64,000 nucleotides of DNA from Sphingomonas pokkalii (GTDB taxonomy: Bacteria; Pseudomonadota; Alphaproteobacteria; Sphingomonadales; Sphingomonadaceae), in assembly GCF_003096275.1 (NCBI RefSeq), contig NZ_QENQ01000001.1:2228731-2292730 (forward strand), in the 5' to 3' direction. Numbering within the stretch: position 1 is the first letter of the stretch; every line of letters starts with the position of its first letter. The notes beneath the pieces were generated by a model. It was not told the DNA's origin, did no database searches, and was given only the letters and a program-made list of their open reading frames with translations. Shown piece after piece: positions 39,074-47,943 of this stretch. Position numbers and translations under genes: made by a program.

Positions 39074-39508
39074 TCACCATTCGCCGGTGTTCGGCATCGA
39101 TGCCCAGGGCTCCTGCGGCGGCAGATGGCCGTCCTGGAGCAGTTCGATCGAGATCGCGTCGGGGGTGCGGACGAACGCCATATGGCCGTCACGCGGCGGG
39201 CGGTTGATCGTCACGCCGGCATCCATCAGCCGCTGGCAGGTCTCGTAGATATTCTCCACCTGGAACGCCAGATGCCCGAAATTGCGGCCGCCGCCATAGG
39301 TTTCGGGGTCCCAGTTATGGGTAAGTTCGACCTCGGCACGGCCGCGGCCGGTGGCCGGATCGATATCGGCCTCGCTCGCCAGGTAGATCAGCGTGAAACG
39401 GCCCTTCTCGCTGGTGATGCGATGCGTTTCCTTCAGCCCGAGCAGTTCGAAAAAGGCGATCGACGCATCGGGATCGGTCACGCGGATCATCGTATGCAGA
39501 AACTTCAC
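39074..39508 (-). CDS. gloA: Lactoylglutathione lyase (glyoxalase I)
   Basis: Converts the hemithioacetal of methylglyoxal and glutathione to S-lactoylglutathione. 144 residues. Opening [57 protein letters not shown], and the C-terminal metal ligand Glu in ISIELLQDG, all typical of GloA. The start is GTG at 39508 with GGGAG upstream. It works with gloB downstream in methylglyoxal detoxification. Confidence 0.93.
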   Translation of the reverse strand: MKFLHTMIRVTDPDASIAFFELLGLKETHRITSEKGRFTLIYLASEADIDPATGRGRAEVELTHNWDPETYGGGRNFGHLAFQVENIYETCQRLMDAGVTINRPPRDGHMAFVRTPDAISIELLQDGHLPPQEPWASMPNTGEW

Positions 39509-39576
39509 GCTGGGGGCTCCCTCGATTTGGCCGTTCCAGCCAGATAGGGAGCGCCCCCGGCGGCCGCCAGCCCCGG

Positions 39577-40410
39577 CTATTGGGCAGGCGCCGGATCGAA
39601 CTGCGCCAGCGCGGCGCGGGCGGCGGCGGCCTGCGGGCTGCCCGGCGCGGCGGTGACGACCTTGGTCCAGGCCGCCCGTGCCGCGGCTTCGTCGCCCGCC
39701 GCCGCCGCGATGTTGCCGGCCTCCAGCTGTACCGAAACATCGTCGCCGGCGCGCTGCACCGCCTCCGCAATGTCCTTCTGCGCGCGGGGCAGATCGTGCA
39801 TCCGCCGGGCGAGCGTGGCGGAAAGCAGCCAGGCGAGCGGATCGTCGCCGGCCTTGGCGAGCGCGACATCGATATCGGCACGCGCACCGGCATTTTCGCC
39901 CGAAGCGACGGCGGCGCGGGCGCGATCGAGATAGGCCTCGCCCAGCGCCAGTCCCTTCAGCTGTCCGCTCGCCAGCGCGGCGTTGATCGCGGCGCGCGCC
40001 TTGGGCGGCTTCTTGGCGGCGAGCCAGGCATTGCCCGCCTGGGTCCAGTAGGTGGCGGCGCGGGGACCGTCCTTTGCCGTCTCCGCCTCGCCCGCCGCTT
40101 CCTCGAACGCGGCCGCGGCGGAGTCCCAGCGGCCCTGGTTGGTATAGGCGACGGCGAGGCACTGGCGGGCGAACATGCCGCCCTTGTCGGTGCCCCATTT
40201 CACCGCCTCGTCGATCGCCGCGGCGGGGTCGCCGGTGGCGAGATCCATGCATTTGGTGAAGCGCGGCGGCTCGCCGGGGGGCGGTGCTGCCGCCGCGGCG
40301 GCCTTGGCGGCCGCGGCGCGGGCGCGCTCGGCGTCGCGCAGCACCGGGCCTGCCTTGGGCGCGACGGCGGTGCGGTCCTGGGCGATCAGCAGGAGGAGGG
40401 GGAGCAGCAT
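39577..40410 (-). CDS. Exported TPR-like protein
   Basis: 277 residues. Short signal sequence ([11 protein letters not shown]), Ala-rich spacer, then tetratricopeptide-like repeats from about 70 ([68 protein letters not shown]). No enzymatic motif. The ATG 40410 lies inside the end of the alpha/beta hydrolase gene (25 bases overlap), so the two are coupled. Probably a scaffold in the periplasm; function unknown. Confidence 0.78.
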   Translation of the reverse strand: MLLPLLLLIAQDRTAVAPKAGPVLRDAERARAAAAKAAAAAAPPPGEPPRFTKCMDLATGDPAAAIDEAVKWGTDKGGMFARQCLAVAYTNQGRWDSAAAAFEEAAGEAETAKDGPRAATYWTQAGNAWLAAKKPPKARAAINAALASGQLKGLALGEAYLDRARAAVASGENAGARADIDVALAKAGDDPLAWLLSATLARRMHDLPRAQKDIAEAVQRAGDDVSVQLEAGNIAAAAGDEAAARAAWTKVVTAAPGSPQAAAARAALAQFDPAPAQ

Positions 40411-41117
40411 TCGATCAGAACTTCCTCGGTGGCGCGGAGCAGCAGGCGGATATCGGCATCGCGCGACAGGCGGTGATCGCCGTCCTTGACGATCCAGGCC
40501 TGCACCTTGTCTGAACGGATCGTCTCGGCGATGCGCAGGGCCAGGTTCCACGGCACCTCGGCGTCACGCTGGCCATGGAGCAACCGCACCGGGCCGTCGA
40601 ACGCGATCGGCGCGTCCAGCACCCGGTTGGCCTCGCCCGAACGCCAGAAGGCATGGGTGGTAACCATCGGCGCGTCCGAATAGTCGCTCGGCTGTTCCAG
40701 CCGGCCTTCCGCCTGCATGTGCCGCTTCTCCGCATCGGTGAAGCCCCAGTCGGTGAAGTCGGGCGCGGCGGCGATGCCGACCATGCCGATCACCCGTTCC
40801 GGCCGCGCCAGCGCTGCGAGCAACATGATCCAGCCGCCCATCGACGATCCCACCAGCACCACCGGCCCTTCGGCCACCGAATCGATCATCGCCAGCGCAT
40901 CGTCGCGCCAGCTGGCCAGCGTCTGGTCCTCGAACGCACCGGGGCTTTCGCCGCACCCGGCATAATCGAACCGCAGAAATGCCTGGCCGCGCGCCTGCGC
41001 CCAGGCTTCGAGCGCCAGCACCTTCGATCCCTGCATGTCGGAACGATAGCCCGGCAGAAAGACGATCGTCGGCGCGGTGCCGGGGCTGTGGCGATAGGCA
41101 AGGGCGGGCGCGGTCAT
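40386..41117 (-). CDS. Alpha/beta hydrolase
   Basis: 243 residues. HG-like region [16 protein letters not shown], nucleophile elbow [11 protein letters not shown] (Ser near residue 90), Asp in [12 protein letters not shown], His in DGDHRLS. Resembles the ABHD10-like palmitoyl or acyl thioesterase group and carboxylesterases. The start ATG is at 41117. It overlaps the TPR gene by 25 bases. Confidence 0.88.
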   Translation of the reverse strand: MTAPALAYRHSPGTAPTIVFLPGYRSDMQGSKVLALEAWAQARGQAFLRFDYAGCGESPGAFEDQTLASWRDDALAMIDSVAEGPVVLVGSSMGGWIMLLAALARPERVIGMVGIAAAPDFTDWGFTDAEKRHMQAEGRLEQPSDYSDAPMVTTHAFWRSGEANRVLDAPIAFDGPVRLLHGQRDAEVPWNLALRIAETIRSDKVQAWIVKDGDHRLSRDADIRLLLRATEEVLIECCSPSSC

Positions 41118-41225
41118 GTCGCGCGGTGTAGCCGCTCGACGCGCCGGGTTCCAGCGATGCAGGCGATTACAGCCATCCAGATTTCCCGCGAGACAGACGC
41201 GATCGGAACGCCCATCTTGCACGGC

Positions 41226-41357
41226 ATGAAACAGGTAGAAAAAGCCATCGCCCTCCCCGTCCGCCGGTTCGTCCCCAGCAGCCAGCTCGCATTTGGCGCG
41301 GCGATCGCCGTGTCCGGCCTTTCGGTCCTCGCCGGCAAGCTGCTCGCACTGGCCTGA
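41226..41357 (+). CDS. Possible small membrane protein
   Basis: 43 residues, MKQVEKAIALPVRRFVPSSQ followed by LAFGAAIAVSGLSVLAGKLLALA: a basic N-terminus and one hydrophobic segment. It lies in the gap between two minus-strand genes on the plus strand. No good ribosome site is seen, so it may be chance coding. Confidence 0.3.
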   Translation: MKQVEKAIALPVRRFVPSSQLAFGAAIAVSGLSVLAGKLLALA

Positions 41358-41364
41358 CAGGGCC

Positions 41365-42411
41365 TCAGCGGGCCGCCGCCTCGCACATGGTCCGCAGCGC
41401 CTGCCATTGGGCGGGGGTGAGCGCGGGCGTATAGGTCGCACCCGGCCGAACGCCATCGGCGAAATATTGTTCGCGCGCCGGCGAGATCGGGTGCGATCCG
41501 AGATAATCGAACAGCAGCGCCGTCGCCCCCGGTTGCCGTTCGCGCTCGGCCAGCCTTGCGAACAGCGCCGCGGTCGGGCGCGGGGAAATATGCGCCGCCT
41601 GGAGATGGCCGACCGCATAGGCATCGGCACCCCGCTCCGCCTTGTTCGCATAGCGGGCGTTGAGCACGGCATGGGTATAGGTCGCGACATTGTGATCGAA
41701 ACCGCCGAACAGCAGGCGCAACCCGAACTGCCGGAACAGCCACTGCATCCCGTCGCGATGGGCGACATGGCCCAGTTCGTGGCTCAGCACCCCCGCCACT
41801 TCGTCGGGTGATTCGGCGTTCTGGATCAGGCCGTCGAACAGCACCACCTGGCCGCCGGGAAAGGCGGCGGCGTTGATCATCGGCGCGCGGACGATGCGGA
41901 TCGTCACCTTGCCCTGCTGCCCCAGCCGATCGCCCAGCACCCGTAGCGCCGCGTCCCCCGCGGGAGACGAACAGGTATAGTCGTCGAGCGTGTCGACCAT
42001 CATCCGGCCCATCCGCTGCTCGATCGCTTGCGGCATCAGCCGCGCGATCAGCGGCGGCAGCTTCAGCGTGAGGCCGACGAAAAGCACCCCGATCACCGCG
42101 AACACGGCCGCCACCCGCCGGCGCCCGAAGCGGGCGACCCAGCCGGCGTAGCGCGGCGGCTTCGGCAGCTGCAGCGCGATTTCGGAGGGCGGGAATTCCT
42201 GGAAGCTGATCCGCCAGCCCGGCCGGCCCTTCAGGCCATAGGTGCGATCATGGGGGCCATGCCCCCTCGGCACCAGATCGGCAAAGACATACGGGCCGGG
42301 ATCGGCGCCGTCGCCGTCGAGCACGAAGCCGCCCGCCTCCGCGGTGAGCACCATCCGCGGGCTGCGGCCCTGCCCGCCCCGGCCATCATAATGCCAGACT
42401 TCAACATCCAC
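41365..42411 (-). CDS. M48 family zinc peptidase, membrane-anchored
   Basis: 348 residues. Zinc motif HExxH in LSHELGHVAHRDGMQWLF and a third ligand in NKAERGADAYAVG. One membrane helix near residue 110 (VAAVFAVIGVLFVGLTLKLPPL). The start GTG 42411 is chosen because GGGGGA lies 7 bases upstream; a frame open further upstream to ATG 42456 has no ribosome site. The N-terminal 100 residues (VEVWHYDGRGGQGRSPRMVL) are a separate soluble domain. Substrate unknown. Confidence 0.87.
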   Translation of the reverse strand: MDVEVWHYDGRGGQGRSPRMVLTAEAGGFVLDGDGADPGPYVFADLVPRGHGPHDRTYGLKGRPGWRISFQEFPPSEIALQLPKPPRYAGWVARFGRRRVAAVFAVIGVLFVGLTLKLPPLIARLMPQAIEQRMGRMMVDTLDDYTCSSPAGDAALRVLGDRLGQQGKVTIRIVRAPMINAAAFPGGQVVLFDGLIQNAESPDEVAGVLSHELGHVAHRDGMQWLFRQFGLRLLFGGFDHNVATYTHAVLNARYANKAERGADAYAVGHLQAAHISPRPTAALFARLAERERQPGATALLFDYLGSHPISPAREQYFADGVRPGATYTPALTPAQWQALRTMCEAAAR

Positions 42412-42543
42412 CGGTCGGTCCCCCCATGCCGCTCTTATAGCAGGGACTGGCGCCATGGCACCGCGCAAAGCCCGAAAGCCGCGCCCCCAGGGCAGCGAGC
42501 GTCCGATCATATCCAACGAAGCGATGAGGAATTTGGGTGTGGC

Positions 42544-42620
42544 TGGTCGGGGCGACAGGATTCGAACCTGCGACCCCCACACCCCCAGTGTGATGCGCTA
42601 CCAGGCTGCGCTACGCCCCG
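42544..42620 (-). tRNA. tRNA-Pro (anticodon GGG)
   Basis: Minus-strand cloverleaf. Acceptor CGGGGCG / CGCCCCG, anticodon loop CTGGGGG with stem TCACA / TGTGG, T-arm CGCAGGTTCGAATCCTGTC, 3' CCA encoded (42544-42546). Confidence 0.95.
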
Positions 42621-42679
42621 ACCGAGGGTGCGCCCTCTATGCCGCTTGGGGGCCGGATGCAACCCCCATGCGCGGCTTT

Positions 42680-43570
42680 TCAGCGATCGATCGCTTCCAG
42701 CCCCATCGCGATCGCGCCCAGCGGCCCGGCCATGTCGCCCAGCCCCGGCGGCCCGACCCGCGTCTCCAGCTCGGCGCAATAGCCGGCCAGCGCGCCATAG
42801 CCGTTGATCATCGCGGCCAGCTTCTCGCGCACGCGCGGGAACAGCGCCGGCCGCTGCGTCATCACGCCGCCGCCGATCGCGATCCGCTCGGGCGCCAGGC
42901 TCACCACCAGATTGTGGAGCAGCGCCGCCAGGTCATGCGCGAAATAGTCCCATTCGGGTGCGTCGTCGGAAACGTCCTGCCCCGGCCGGCCGAATCGCGC
43001 CGCCAGCGCCGGGCCGGAAAGCAGGCCCTCGGCGCAGTCGCCATGGAAGGGGCACCAGCCGGCGAAGCTGTCGCCCGGCGCACGGGCCGATCGCATATGC
43101 CCCGCCTCGCCATGGGCATAGCCCATGATCGGACGGCCATTGGCGACGAGCCCCACGCCCACACCGGTGCCGATGGTGATATAGGCGTGCGTCGAAAGCC
43201 CCGCCGCGGCGCCCCAGCGCGCCTCCGCCAGCGCCGCGCCGTTCACGTCGGTCTGGATCGCCAGCGGCTTGGCATAGCGCGCGGCCAGGCGCTTGGTCAG
43301 GTCCGTCCCGCTCCAGCCCGGCTTGGTGGTGGCGACGATCGCGCCGAAATCGGGCCGCGCCGGGTTCAGTTCGATCGGCCCGAAGCTGGCGATGCCGATC
43401 GCATCAAAGGCCCAGCCATCGAGCACCTTTTCCAGTCCGGCCAGCGTTGTCACCGGATCGGTGGTGGGTATCACGTGGCGCTCGCGCACATCCTGGGGCC
43501 CACTGCCCAGGGTGGCGACGCACTTGGTGCCGCCCAGTTCCAGGCCGGCGATCGACGGGTTCGAAGTCAT
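42680..43570 (-). CDS. ROK family fructokinase-like sugar kinase
   Basis: 296 residues. ATP/phosphate loop GLELGGTKCVATLG, GTD/catalytic region DVNGAALAEARWG, ITIGTGVGVGLV, and the ROK zinc-type motif GHMRSA...WCPFHGDCAEGLLSG (His plus Cys ligands). GIGGGVMTQRPALFP at the end. Fructokinase is the best guess (ScrK/GmuE-like), but ROK kinases differ little by sequence. Starts at ATG 43570. Confidence 0.85.
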   Translation of the reverse strand: MTSNPSIAGLELGGTKCVATLGSGPQDVRERHVIPTTDPVTTLAGLEKVLDGWAFDAIGIASFGPIELNPARPDFGAIVATTKPGWSGTDLTKRLAARYAKPLAIQTDVNGAALAEARWGAAAGLSTHAYITIGTGVGVGLVANGRPIMGYAHGEAGHMRSARAPGDSFAGWCPFHGDCAEGLLSGPALAARFGRPGQDVSDDAPEWDYFAHDLAALLHNLVVSLAPERIAIGGGVMTQRPALFPRVREKLAAMINGYGALAGYCAELETRVGPPGLGDMAGPLGAIAMGLEAIDR

Positions 43571-43654
43571 GCCGCCGCGCTAGCGCGCTCCGCCGCCTTC
43601 GGGAAGCCCCTCGATGCACGCCGACGCAAAGGTTTCCACATCTGGTTTGCGGCT

Positions 43655-43771
43655 TTATCGATCCGCGCGATGCACGTAATCGCTCAGGCTCACAAAGGCG
43701 AGCGCGGCGGTGAAAACCCCCATCGCTGCCAACACCATGTAAAGATAGTTGCTACCGATGACGTCGAGCAT
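43655..43771 (-). CDS. 38-residue single-span membrane protein beside fixL
   Basis: MLDVIGSNYLYMVLAAMGVF continues with TAALAFVSLSDYVHRADR. One membrane helix near residues 10-30, short charged tail. Start at the Met with GGAGG 5 bases upstream; an earlier Met four codons before would hide that ribosome site. It is divergent from fixL. An FNR/FixK-type site is centred about 60 bases upstream of its start, so it is probably low-oxygen induced. No known family recognised, though its size and place recall small terminal-oxidase accessory subunits. Confidence 0.6.
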   Translation of the reverse strand: MLDVIGSNYLYMVLAAMGVFTAALAFVSLSDYVHRADR

Positions 43772-43824
43772 ATCCGCCTCCATCTGCAAGGCGCGAATCG
43801 TGGCGCGATCCCCGGAGGATTGCG

Positions 43825-43838
43825 TTGATCTTCGTCAA
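43825..43838. promoter_or_regulatory. FNR/FixK-type binding site between the small membrane protein and fixL
   Basis: TTGAT-CTTC-GTCAA, matching TTGAY-N4-RTCAA. It lies about 60 bases upstream of the small protein start and about 70 bases upstream of the fixL start. The regulator itself (FixK/FNR) is not in the window. Confidence 0.75.
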
Positions 43839-43906
43839 ACCGTGGCTTGCGGCATCGCGGGCCAGCGCGCATCATGCCTGCAACCCTTTGCCAAACGTCG
43901 GAGTTT

Positions 43907-45421
43907 ATGACGCAACGCCCCAGCCATGATCCCACGGCGATGGCGCTGTTGTTCGAGGCGGCCAGCGATCGCGGCGTGTTCCTGCTCGATCCCGACGGCC
44001 GGATCGCGAGCTGGAGCCGCGGTGCCGAGCTGCAGGACGGGTGGACGCCCGCCGAACTGCACGGCGCCGGCCTTGGCCTCCACTATCCCGCCGCCGATGT
44101 CGCCGCCGGCCGCCCGGCGCGCGATCTCGCCCGCGCCCGCGCCGCCGGCCGGCTGGTCGAGGAAGGCTGGCGGCTGCGGCGCGACGGCAGCGAATATCTC
44201 GCCGAAGTGGAGCTCACTGCGCTGGTCGATCCCGATGGCACGCTGCGCGGCTATGCCGAGGTGTTCCGCGACATCACCGACAGCAAGGCATCGGAAACCG
44301 CGCTGGCGGGCAGTGCGCTGCACCTGCGCTCGATCCTCGCTACCGTGCCCTCGGCGATGGTGGTGATCGACGATCACGGCCTGATCCTGTCGTTCAGTGC
44401 GGCGGCGGAGCGGCTGTTCGGCTGGCGCGAGGCGGAAGTGATCGGCCGCAACGTGCGGATGCTGATGCCCGCCCCCGACGCGCAGCTGCACGACCGCTAT
44501 CTCGCCCGCTACATGACGACGGGAGAGCGGCGGGTGATCGGCATCGGCCGCATCGTCGTCGGCCAGCGCCGCGACGGCACCGATTTCCCGATGGAGCTGC
44601 AGGTCGGCGAGGCGAGCAGCGAGGGCAATCGCATCTTCACCGGCTTCATCCGCGACCTTACCGACGAGCAGCGCGCCGAACTGCGGCTGAAGGAATTGCA
44701 GTCGGAACTGATTCACGTCTCGCGCCTGTCGGCGATGGGCACCATGGCCTCCACGCTGGCGCATGAACTCAACCAGCCGCTCACCGCCATCGCCAATTAT
44801 CTGCAGGCGGGCAGCAACCTGATGCAGCAGGACAGCGGCGATCCCGAGGATCAGGCGATGATCCGCGAGGCGATGGAAGAATCGGTGAAGGAAGCGCTGC
44901 GCGCCGGCGACATCGTCCGCCGCCTGCGCGCCTTCGTCTCGCGCGGCGAGGCGGACATGGGCCTGGCCGATCTTCCGCGGCTGATCGACGAGGCAAGCCG
45001 CCTGGCGCTCAGCGGATCGCGCGAGCTGGGGGTGCGGGCCTTCTACGCGCTCGATCCCCACGCCACCGCCGTGCTGTGCGATCGGGTGCAGATCCAGCAG
45101 GTGCTGGTCAACCTGATCCGCAACGCGATCGAGGCGATGGCCGCCAGCCCGGTGCGCGAGGTGACGATCGGCTCCGAAGCCGCGCCGCGCAACCTGGTCC
45201 GCGTCTGGGTGGCGGATACCGGCCCCGGCATCGCGCCCGAACTGGCGCCCCGGCTGTTCCAGGCGTTCAGCAGCACCAAGGAACAGGGCATGGGCCTGGG
45301 CCTGTCGATCTGCCGCACGATCGTGGAAGCCCATGGCGGCCGGATCTGGGCAGAGCCCCGGCCGGAGGGCGGCACCATCTTCAACTTCACGCTGCTGTCG
45401 GCGAACGAGGAACAGGCATGA
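43907..45421 (+). CDS. fixL: Oxygen-sensor histidine kinase FixL
   Basis: 504 residues, the length of Bradyrhizobium FixL. PAS-A about 13-125, haem PAS-B about 135-265, HisKA/HATPase after that. The PAS-B keeps His195 (in [11 protein letters not shown]), matching the proximal haem His200 of Bradyrhizobium FixL, and the Args matching R206 and R220 (in GIGR). Position 214 equivalent is Arg rather than His. The phospho-accepting His286 is in [14 protein letters not shown]1 and G2 boxes: [32 protein letters not shown]. Stop overlaps fixJ (ATGA). Ribosome site GGAG before ATG 43907. Confidence 0.94.
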   Translation: MTQRPSHDPTAMALLFEAASDRGVFLLDPDGRIASWSRGAELQDGWTPAELHGAGLGLHYPAADVAAGRPARDLARARAAGRLVEEGWRLRRDGSEYLAEVELTALVDPDGTLRGYAEVFRDITDSKASETALAGSALHLRSILATVPSAMVVIDDHGLILSFSAAAERLFGWREAEVIGRNVRMLMPAPDAQLHDRYLARYMTTGERRVIGIGRIVVGQRRDGTDFPMELQVGEASSEGNRIFTGFIRDLTDEQRAELRLKELQSELIHVSRLSAMGTMASTLAHELNQPLTAIANYLQAGSNLMQQDSGDPEDQAMIREAMEESVKEALRAGDIVRRLRAFVSRGEADMGLADLPRLIDEASRLALSGSRELGVRAFYALDPHATAVLCDRVQIQQVLVNLIRNAIEAMAASPVREVTIGSEAAPRNLVRVWVADTGPGIAPELAPRLFQAFSSTKEQGMGLGLSICRTIVEAHGGRIWAEPRPEGGTIFNFTLLSANEEQA

Positions 45422-46038
45422 CGGAACAGAGGCATATCCATCTGGTCGACGACGAGGAATCGGTCCGCCGCTCGACCAGCTTCATGCTGCGCACGGCGGG
45501 CTATGCGGTCGATACCTATCCTTCGGGCGTGGCCTTTCTGGAACAGGTGGCGGATGCCCGGCCCGGCTGCATCCTGCTCGACGTGCGGATGCCCGAAATG
45601 GACGGGATCGAAGTGCAGGCCCAGCTGGTCAGCCGCGGCGTGACGCTGCCGGTGATCGTGCTCACCGGGCACGGCGATGTCGGCACGGCAGTGGCGGCGA
45701 TGAAGGGCGGCGCGATCGATTTCCTCGAAAAGCCGTTCGACAGCGCGGCGCTGATGGACGCGCTCGATCGCGGTTTCGAACGGCTCGGCCGCAGCGATGA
45801 GGCGGTGGCCTCGCAGCAGGATGCGGAACGCCGGATCGCGCAGCTTTCGCCCCGCGAGCAGGATGTGCTGCGCGGGCTGGTGCGCGGCCATCCGAACAAG
45901 ACGATCGCCTATGATCTCGGCATCTCGCCCCGCACGGTGGAGGTGCACCGCGCCAATGCGATGAGCAAGCTCGGCGCGCGCAGCCTTTCGGAAGCGCTGC
46001 GGCTGGCCTTCGCCGCGAAGTTGGATCAGTCCATCTGA
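45418..46038 (+). CDS. fixJ: FixJ response regulator
   Basis: 206 residues: receiver domain about 5-120 with acidic pocket DDE and phospho-Asp55 in [11 protein letters not shown], Thr/Lys of switch in LTGHGDV and FLEKPF, then a LuxR-type HTH from about 145 ([45 protein letters not shown]). It is the transcriptional partner of FixL and overlaps its stop codon. Downstream targets such as fixK are not in the window. Confidence 0.94.
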   Translation: MTEQRHIHLVDDEESVRRSTSFMLRTAGYAVDTYPSGVAFLEQVADARPGCILLDVRMPEMDGIEVQAQLVSRGVTLPVIVLTGHGDVGTAVAAMKGGAIDFLEKPFDSAALMDALDRGFERLGRSDEAVASQQDAERRIAQLSPREQDVLRGLVRGHPNKTIAYDLGISPRTVEVHRANAMSKLGARSLSEALRLAFAAKLDQSI

Positions 46039-46099
46039 TACCTAGGGATATTCCGTAGCGACAGGATCGCCGCGCAATGGCAGCGCCGCATCTTAGCCC

Positions 46100-46495
46100 A
46101 TGTCTGCCATCGCGCCTTCCGAACGCCCCAGCGTATTGCTCGTCGAAGACGATGATGGCGTGCGCCGGGCCACCCAGCTGCTGCTCCATGGCCATGGCTA
46201 TCGCGTCCGTTCGCACCGTGCGGCAGCGTCTGCGCTGGCCGATCCCGCGGCGCCGGAGGCGGCCTATCTGCTCGCCGATTATCGCCTGCCCGATGGCGAC
46301 GGCATCGATCTGCTGCAGGCGATGCGCGCCACCGGATGGTCGGGCCATGCCGTGCTGATGACCGGCTACCCCCATGCCGGGCTGGCAGAGGCGGCGCGGC
46401 AGAGCGGCTATGCCGCATTCCTCGAAAAGCCGTTGCGGACGCACGATCTGCTGGCGGCGCTGTCCCGGCAGCAGCCGAACATGCCGGCAGCCTGA
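46100..46495 (+). CDS. Stand-alone response-regulator receiver, downstream of fixJ
   Basis: 131 residues, receiver only. Acidic residues VEDDDG, phospho-Asp60 in LADYRLPDGDGIDLL, Thr in LMTGYPHAG and Lys in FLEKPL. No output domain. It lies 61 bases after fixJ on the same strand. It may act as a phosphate sink or a feedback receiver for FixL, but that is an inference from position. Followed by a convergent CDF gene. Confidence 0.9.
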   Translation: MSAIAPSERPSVLLVEDDDGVRRATQLLLHGHGYRVRSHRAAASALADPAAPEAAYLLADYRLPDGDGIDLLQAMRATGWSGHAVLMTGYPHAGLAEAARQSGYAAFLEKPLRTHDLLAALSRQQPNMPAA

Positions 46496-46501
46496 ACCCG
46501 G

Positions 46502-47452
46502 TCAGGCCGGCAAGGTCGCTTCGGCATCCTCGCGCTTCTCCGGTCGGATATAGATCGAGCTCAGCTGCGGCAGGGCCGCCTTCAGCCGCGCTTCCAGTTG
46601 CTCGATCAGCGTTTCGGCATCGCCCATCGCCAGCGTGTCGTCGAAGTCCGCGCTGATCGCCACGAATACGCGATCGGGCGCGGTGTGGATCGTGCGGACA
46701 TGGTTGACGAAGGTGATGCGCGGTTCGGCTTCCATCATCGCGCGCACCTGCCGGATCAGCGCGGGATCGGCCCGCTCGCCGATCAGCAACCCTTTCGCCT
46801 CGCGCGCCAGGAGCACGGCCACCGCCGCCAGAATCAGGCCGATCACGATCGAGGCGGCTCCGTCGATCCGGGAATCGCCCCAGGCATGGCTCGCCCAGAT
46901 GCCGATCGCGGCGACGATCAGCCCGGCCAGCGCCGCCGAATCCTCGAACAGCACGATGAAACCGGCAGGGTCCTTGGAATCATGCACTGCCTGCCACCAG
47001 CCGCATTCGCCCTTGCTGCGGGCGAATGCACGCACCGCAATGGCCCAGCTCGTGCCCTCCATGGCGGCAGCAACGGCCAGCACCACATAATTGACCAGCG
47101 GATCGCGGAGCGGCTCCGGCGCCACCATGTGTCGCCAGCCTTCATATACCGATACGCCCGCCCCCAGCCCGAAGATCAGGATCGCGACGACGAACGCCCA
47201 GAAATAGAGTTCGCGGCCATAGCCGAAGGGATGCTCGGCATCCGCCGGGCGCCGCGCCCGGTGCTGGCCGTACAGCAGCAGGATCTGGTTGAAGCTGTCG
47301 ACCAGGCTGTGCACGCCTTCGGTGAGCATCGAGGAAGACGCGGTGATCGCCGCCGCGATGAACTTCGCGACGGCGATTCCGAGATTGGCGGCCAATGCCG
47401 CGTACAGGACAAGGTTCGTGCGCCAGCCGGACGCGGGGGCATGGGGCGCCAT
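46502..47452 (-). CDS. Cation diffusion facilitator transporter
   Basis: 316 residues, six membrane helices. Metal-site pattern SSMLTEGVHSLVDSFNQILLLYG (HxxxD in TM2; His and Asp) and FEDSAALAGLIVAAIG (D-x-x-A in TM5). The cytoplasmic C-terminal domain from about 220 is present (VNHVRTIHTAPDRVFVAISADFDDTL). Exports Zn, Fe, Mn or similar divalent ions; the ion cannot be told. ATG 47452. Confidence 0.9.
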   Translation of the reverse strand: MAPHAPASGWRTNLVLYAALAANLGIAVAKFIAAAITASSSMLTEGVHSLVDSFNQILLLYGQHRARRPADAEHPFGYGRELYFWAFVVAILIFGLGAGVSVYEGWRHMVAPEPLRDPLVNYVVLAVAAAMEGTSWAIAVRAFARSKGECGWWQAVHDSKDPAGFIVLFEDSAALAGLIVAAIGIWASHAWGDSRIDGAASIVIGLILAAVAVLLAREAKGLLIGERADPALIRQVRAMMEAEPRITFVNHVRTIHTAPDRVFVAISADFDDTLAMGDAETLIEQLEARLKAALPQLSSIYIRPEKREDAEATLPA

Positions 47453-47467
47453 CCCTGCAGCGTGGTG

Positions 47468-47809
47468 TCAGTCGAGGCCGAGTTTCGACAGCGCCTTGCC
47501 GATCAGCCCCGGCGCCTTTGCGTCCTTCCGCCGTGCTTCCGCATCGGCATCATAGCCCGAGCTTTCCGGTGGCTGGTTGTTGTGGATCGGCTGGGTCGAT
47601 GCCGGCGGATCGGACGCATCCATCGATTCGTCCAGGGCCCGGTCCAGTCGGGCGTCGCGGCTCTGCGGATCGCGGGCCAGCCGCTCCTCGATCGAAACAT
47701 CCGTGCCGGCATCGGAGGAATGGGAGGCGCCCCTGGCGTTGTCCTCCGCCTTGGGATCGGGGGCGACCGACATCCGGTCCATCGCCGGGTCGAGCGGGTT
47801 GGTGGTCAT
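47468..47809 (-). CDS. Small acidic protein under an EcfG-type promoter
   Basis: 113 residues, hydrophilic and disordered: MTTNPLDPAMDRMSVAPDPK ... DVSIEERLARDPQSRDARLDRALDESMD ... PGLIGKALSKLGLD. No known domain. The C-terminal helix (GLIGKALSKLGLD) is amphipathic. Its start (ATG 47809) lies 30 bases downstream of a GGAAC-N17-CGTT promoter, so it is likely a general-stress gene. Codon use is like that of its neighbours. Confidence 0.65.
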   Translation of the reverse strand: MTTNPLDPAMDRMSVAPDPKAEDNARGASHSSDAGTDVSIEERLARDPQSRDARLDRALDESMDASDPPASTQPIHNNQPPESSGYDADAEARRKDAKAPGLIGKALSKLGLD

Positions 47810-47838
47810 CGTGCACTCTCCTGGGCTTCTCGCCTTCC

Positions 47839-47864
47839 AACGGACAGTGCAGTGCCCGCGTTCC
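47839..47864 (-). promoter_or_regulatory. EcfG-type (general stress sigma) promoter
   Basis: On the minus strand GGAAC (47860-47864) - 17 bases - CGTT (47839-47842), the alphaproteobacterial general stress consensus. Points to the 113-residue protein at 47809. Confidence 0.65.
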
Positions 47865-47888
47865 CGCGGGCGCCAAGCAGTTGAAAAG

Positions 47889-47921
47889 AAAAGGCCCGGT
47901 GGATCGCTCCACCGGGCCTTT
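47889..47921 (-). terminator. Intrinsic terminator after the YccA-like gene
   Basis: AAAGGCCCGGTGGA / TCCACCGGGCCTTT hairpin; on the minus strand it is followed by TTTTCTTTTC. It ends the Bax-inhibitor-type gene at 47944. Confidence 0.9.
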
Positions 47922-47943
47922 CTGCATTTCCCTGACGCGAGGA

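Noticed and set aside
44519..44545. Loss of the haem ligand in FixL
   Set aside because: I first took the Arg in GERRVIGIG as a replaced haem His. Counting from Bradyrhizobium numbering puts the proximal His at the conserved LHDRYL, which is present. Only the 214 equivalent is changed.
46039..46057. Possible FixJ operator TACCTAGGGATATTCCGTA after fixJ
   Set aside because: The palindrome is weak (about four of nine positions per half) and I cannot match it firmly to a FixJ consensus; kept only as a note.
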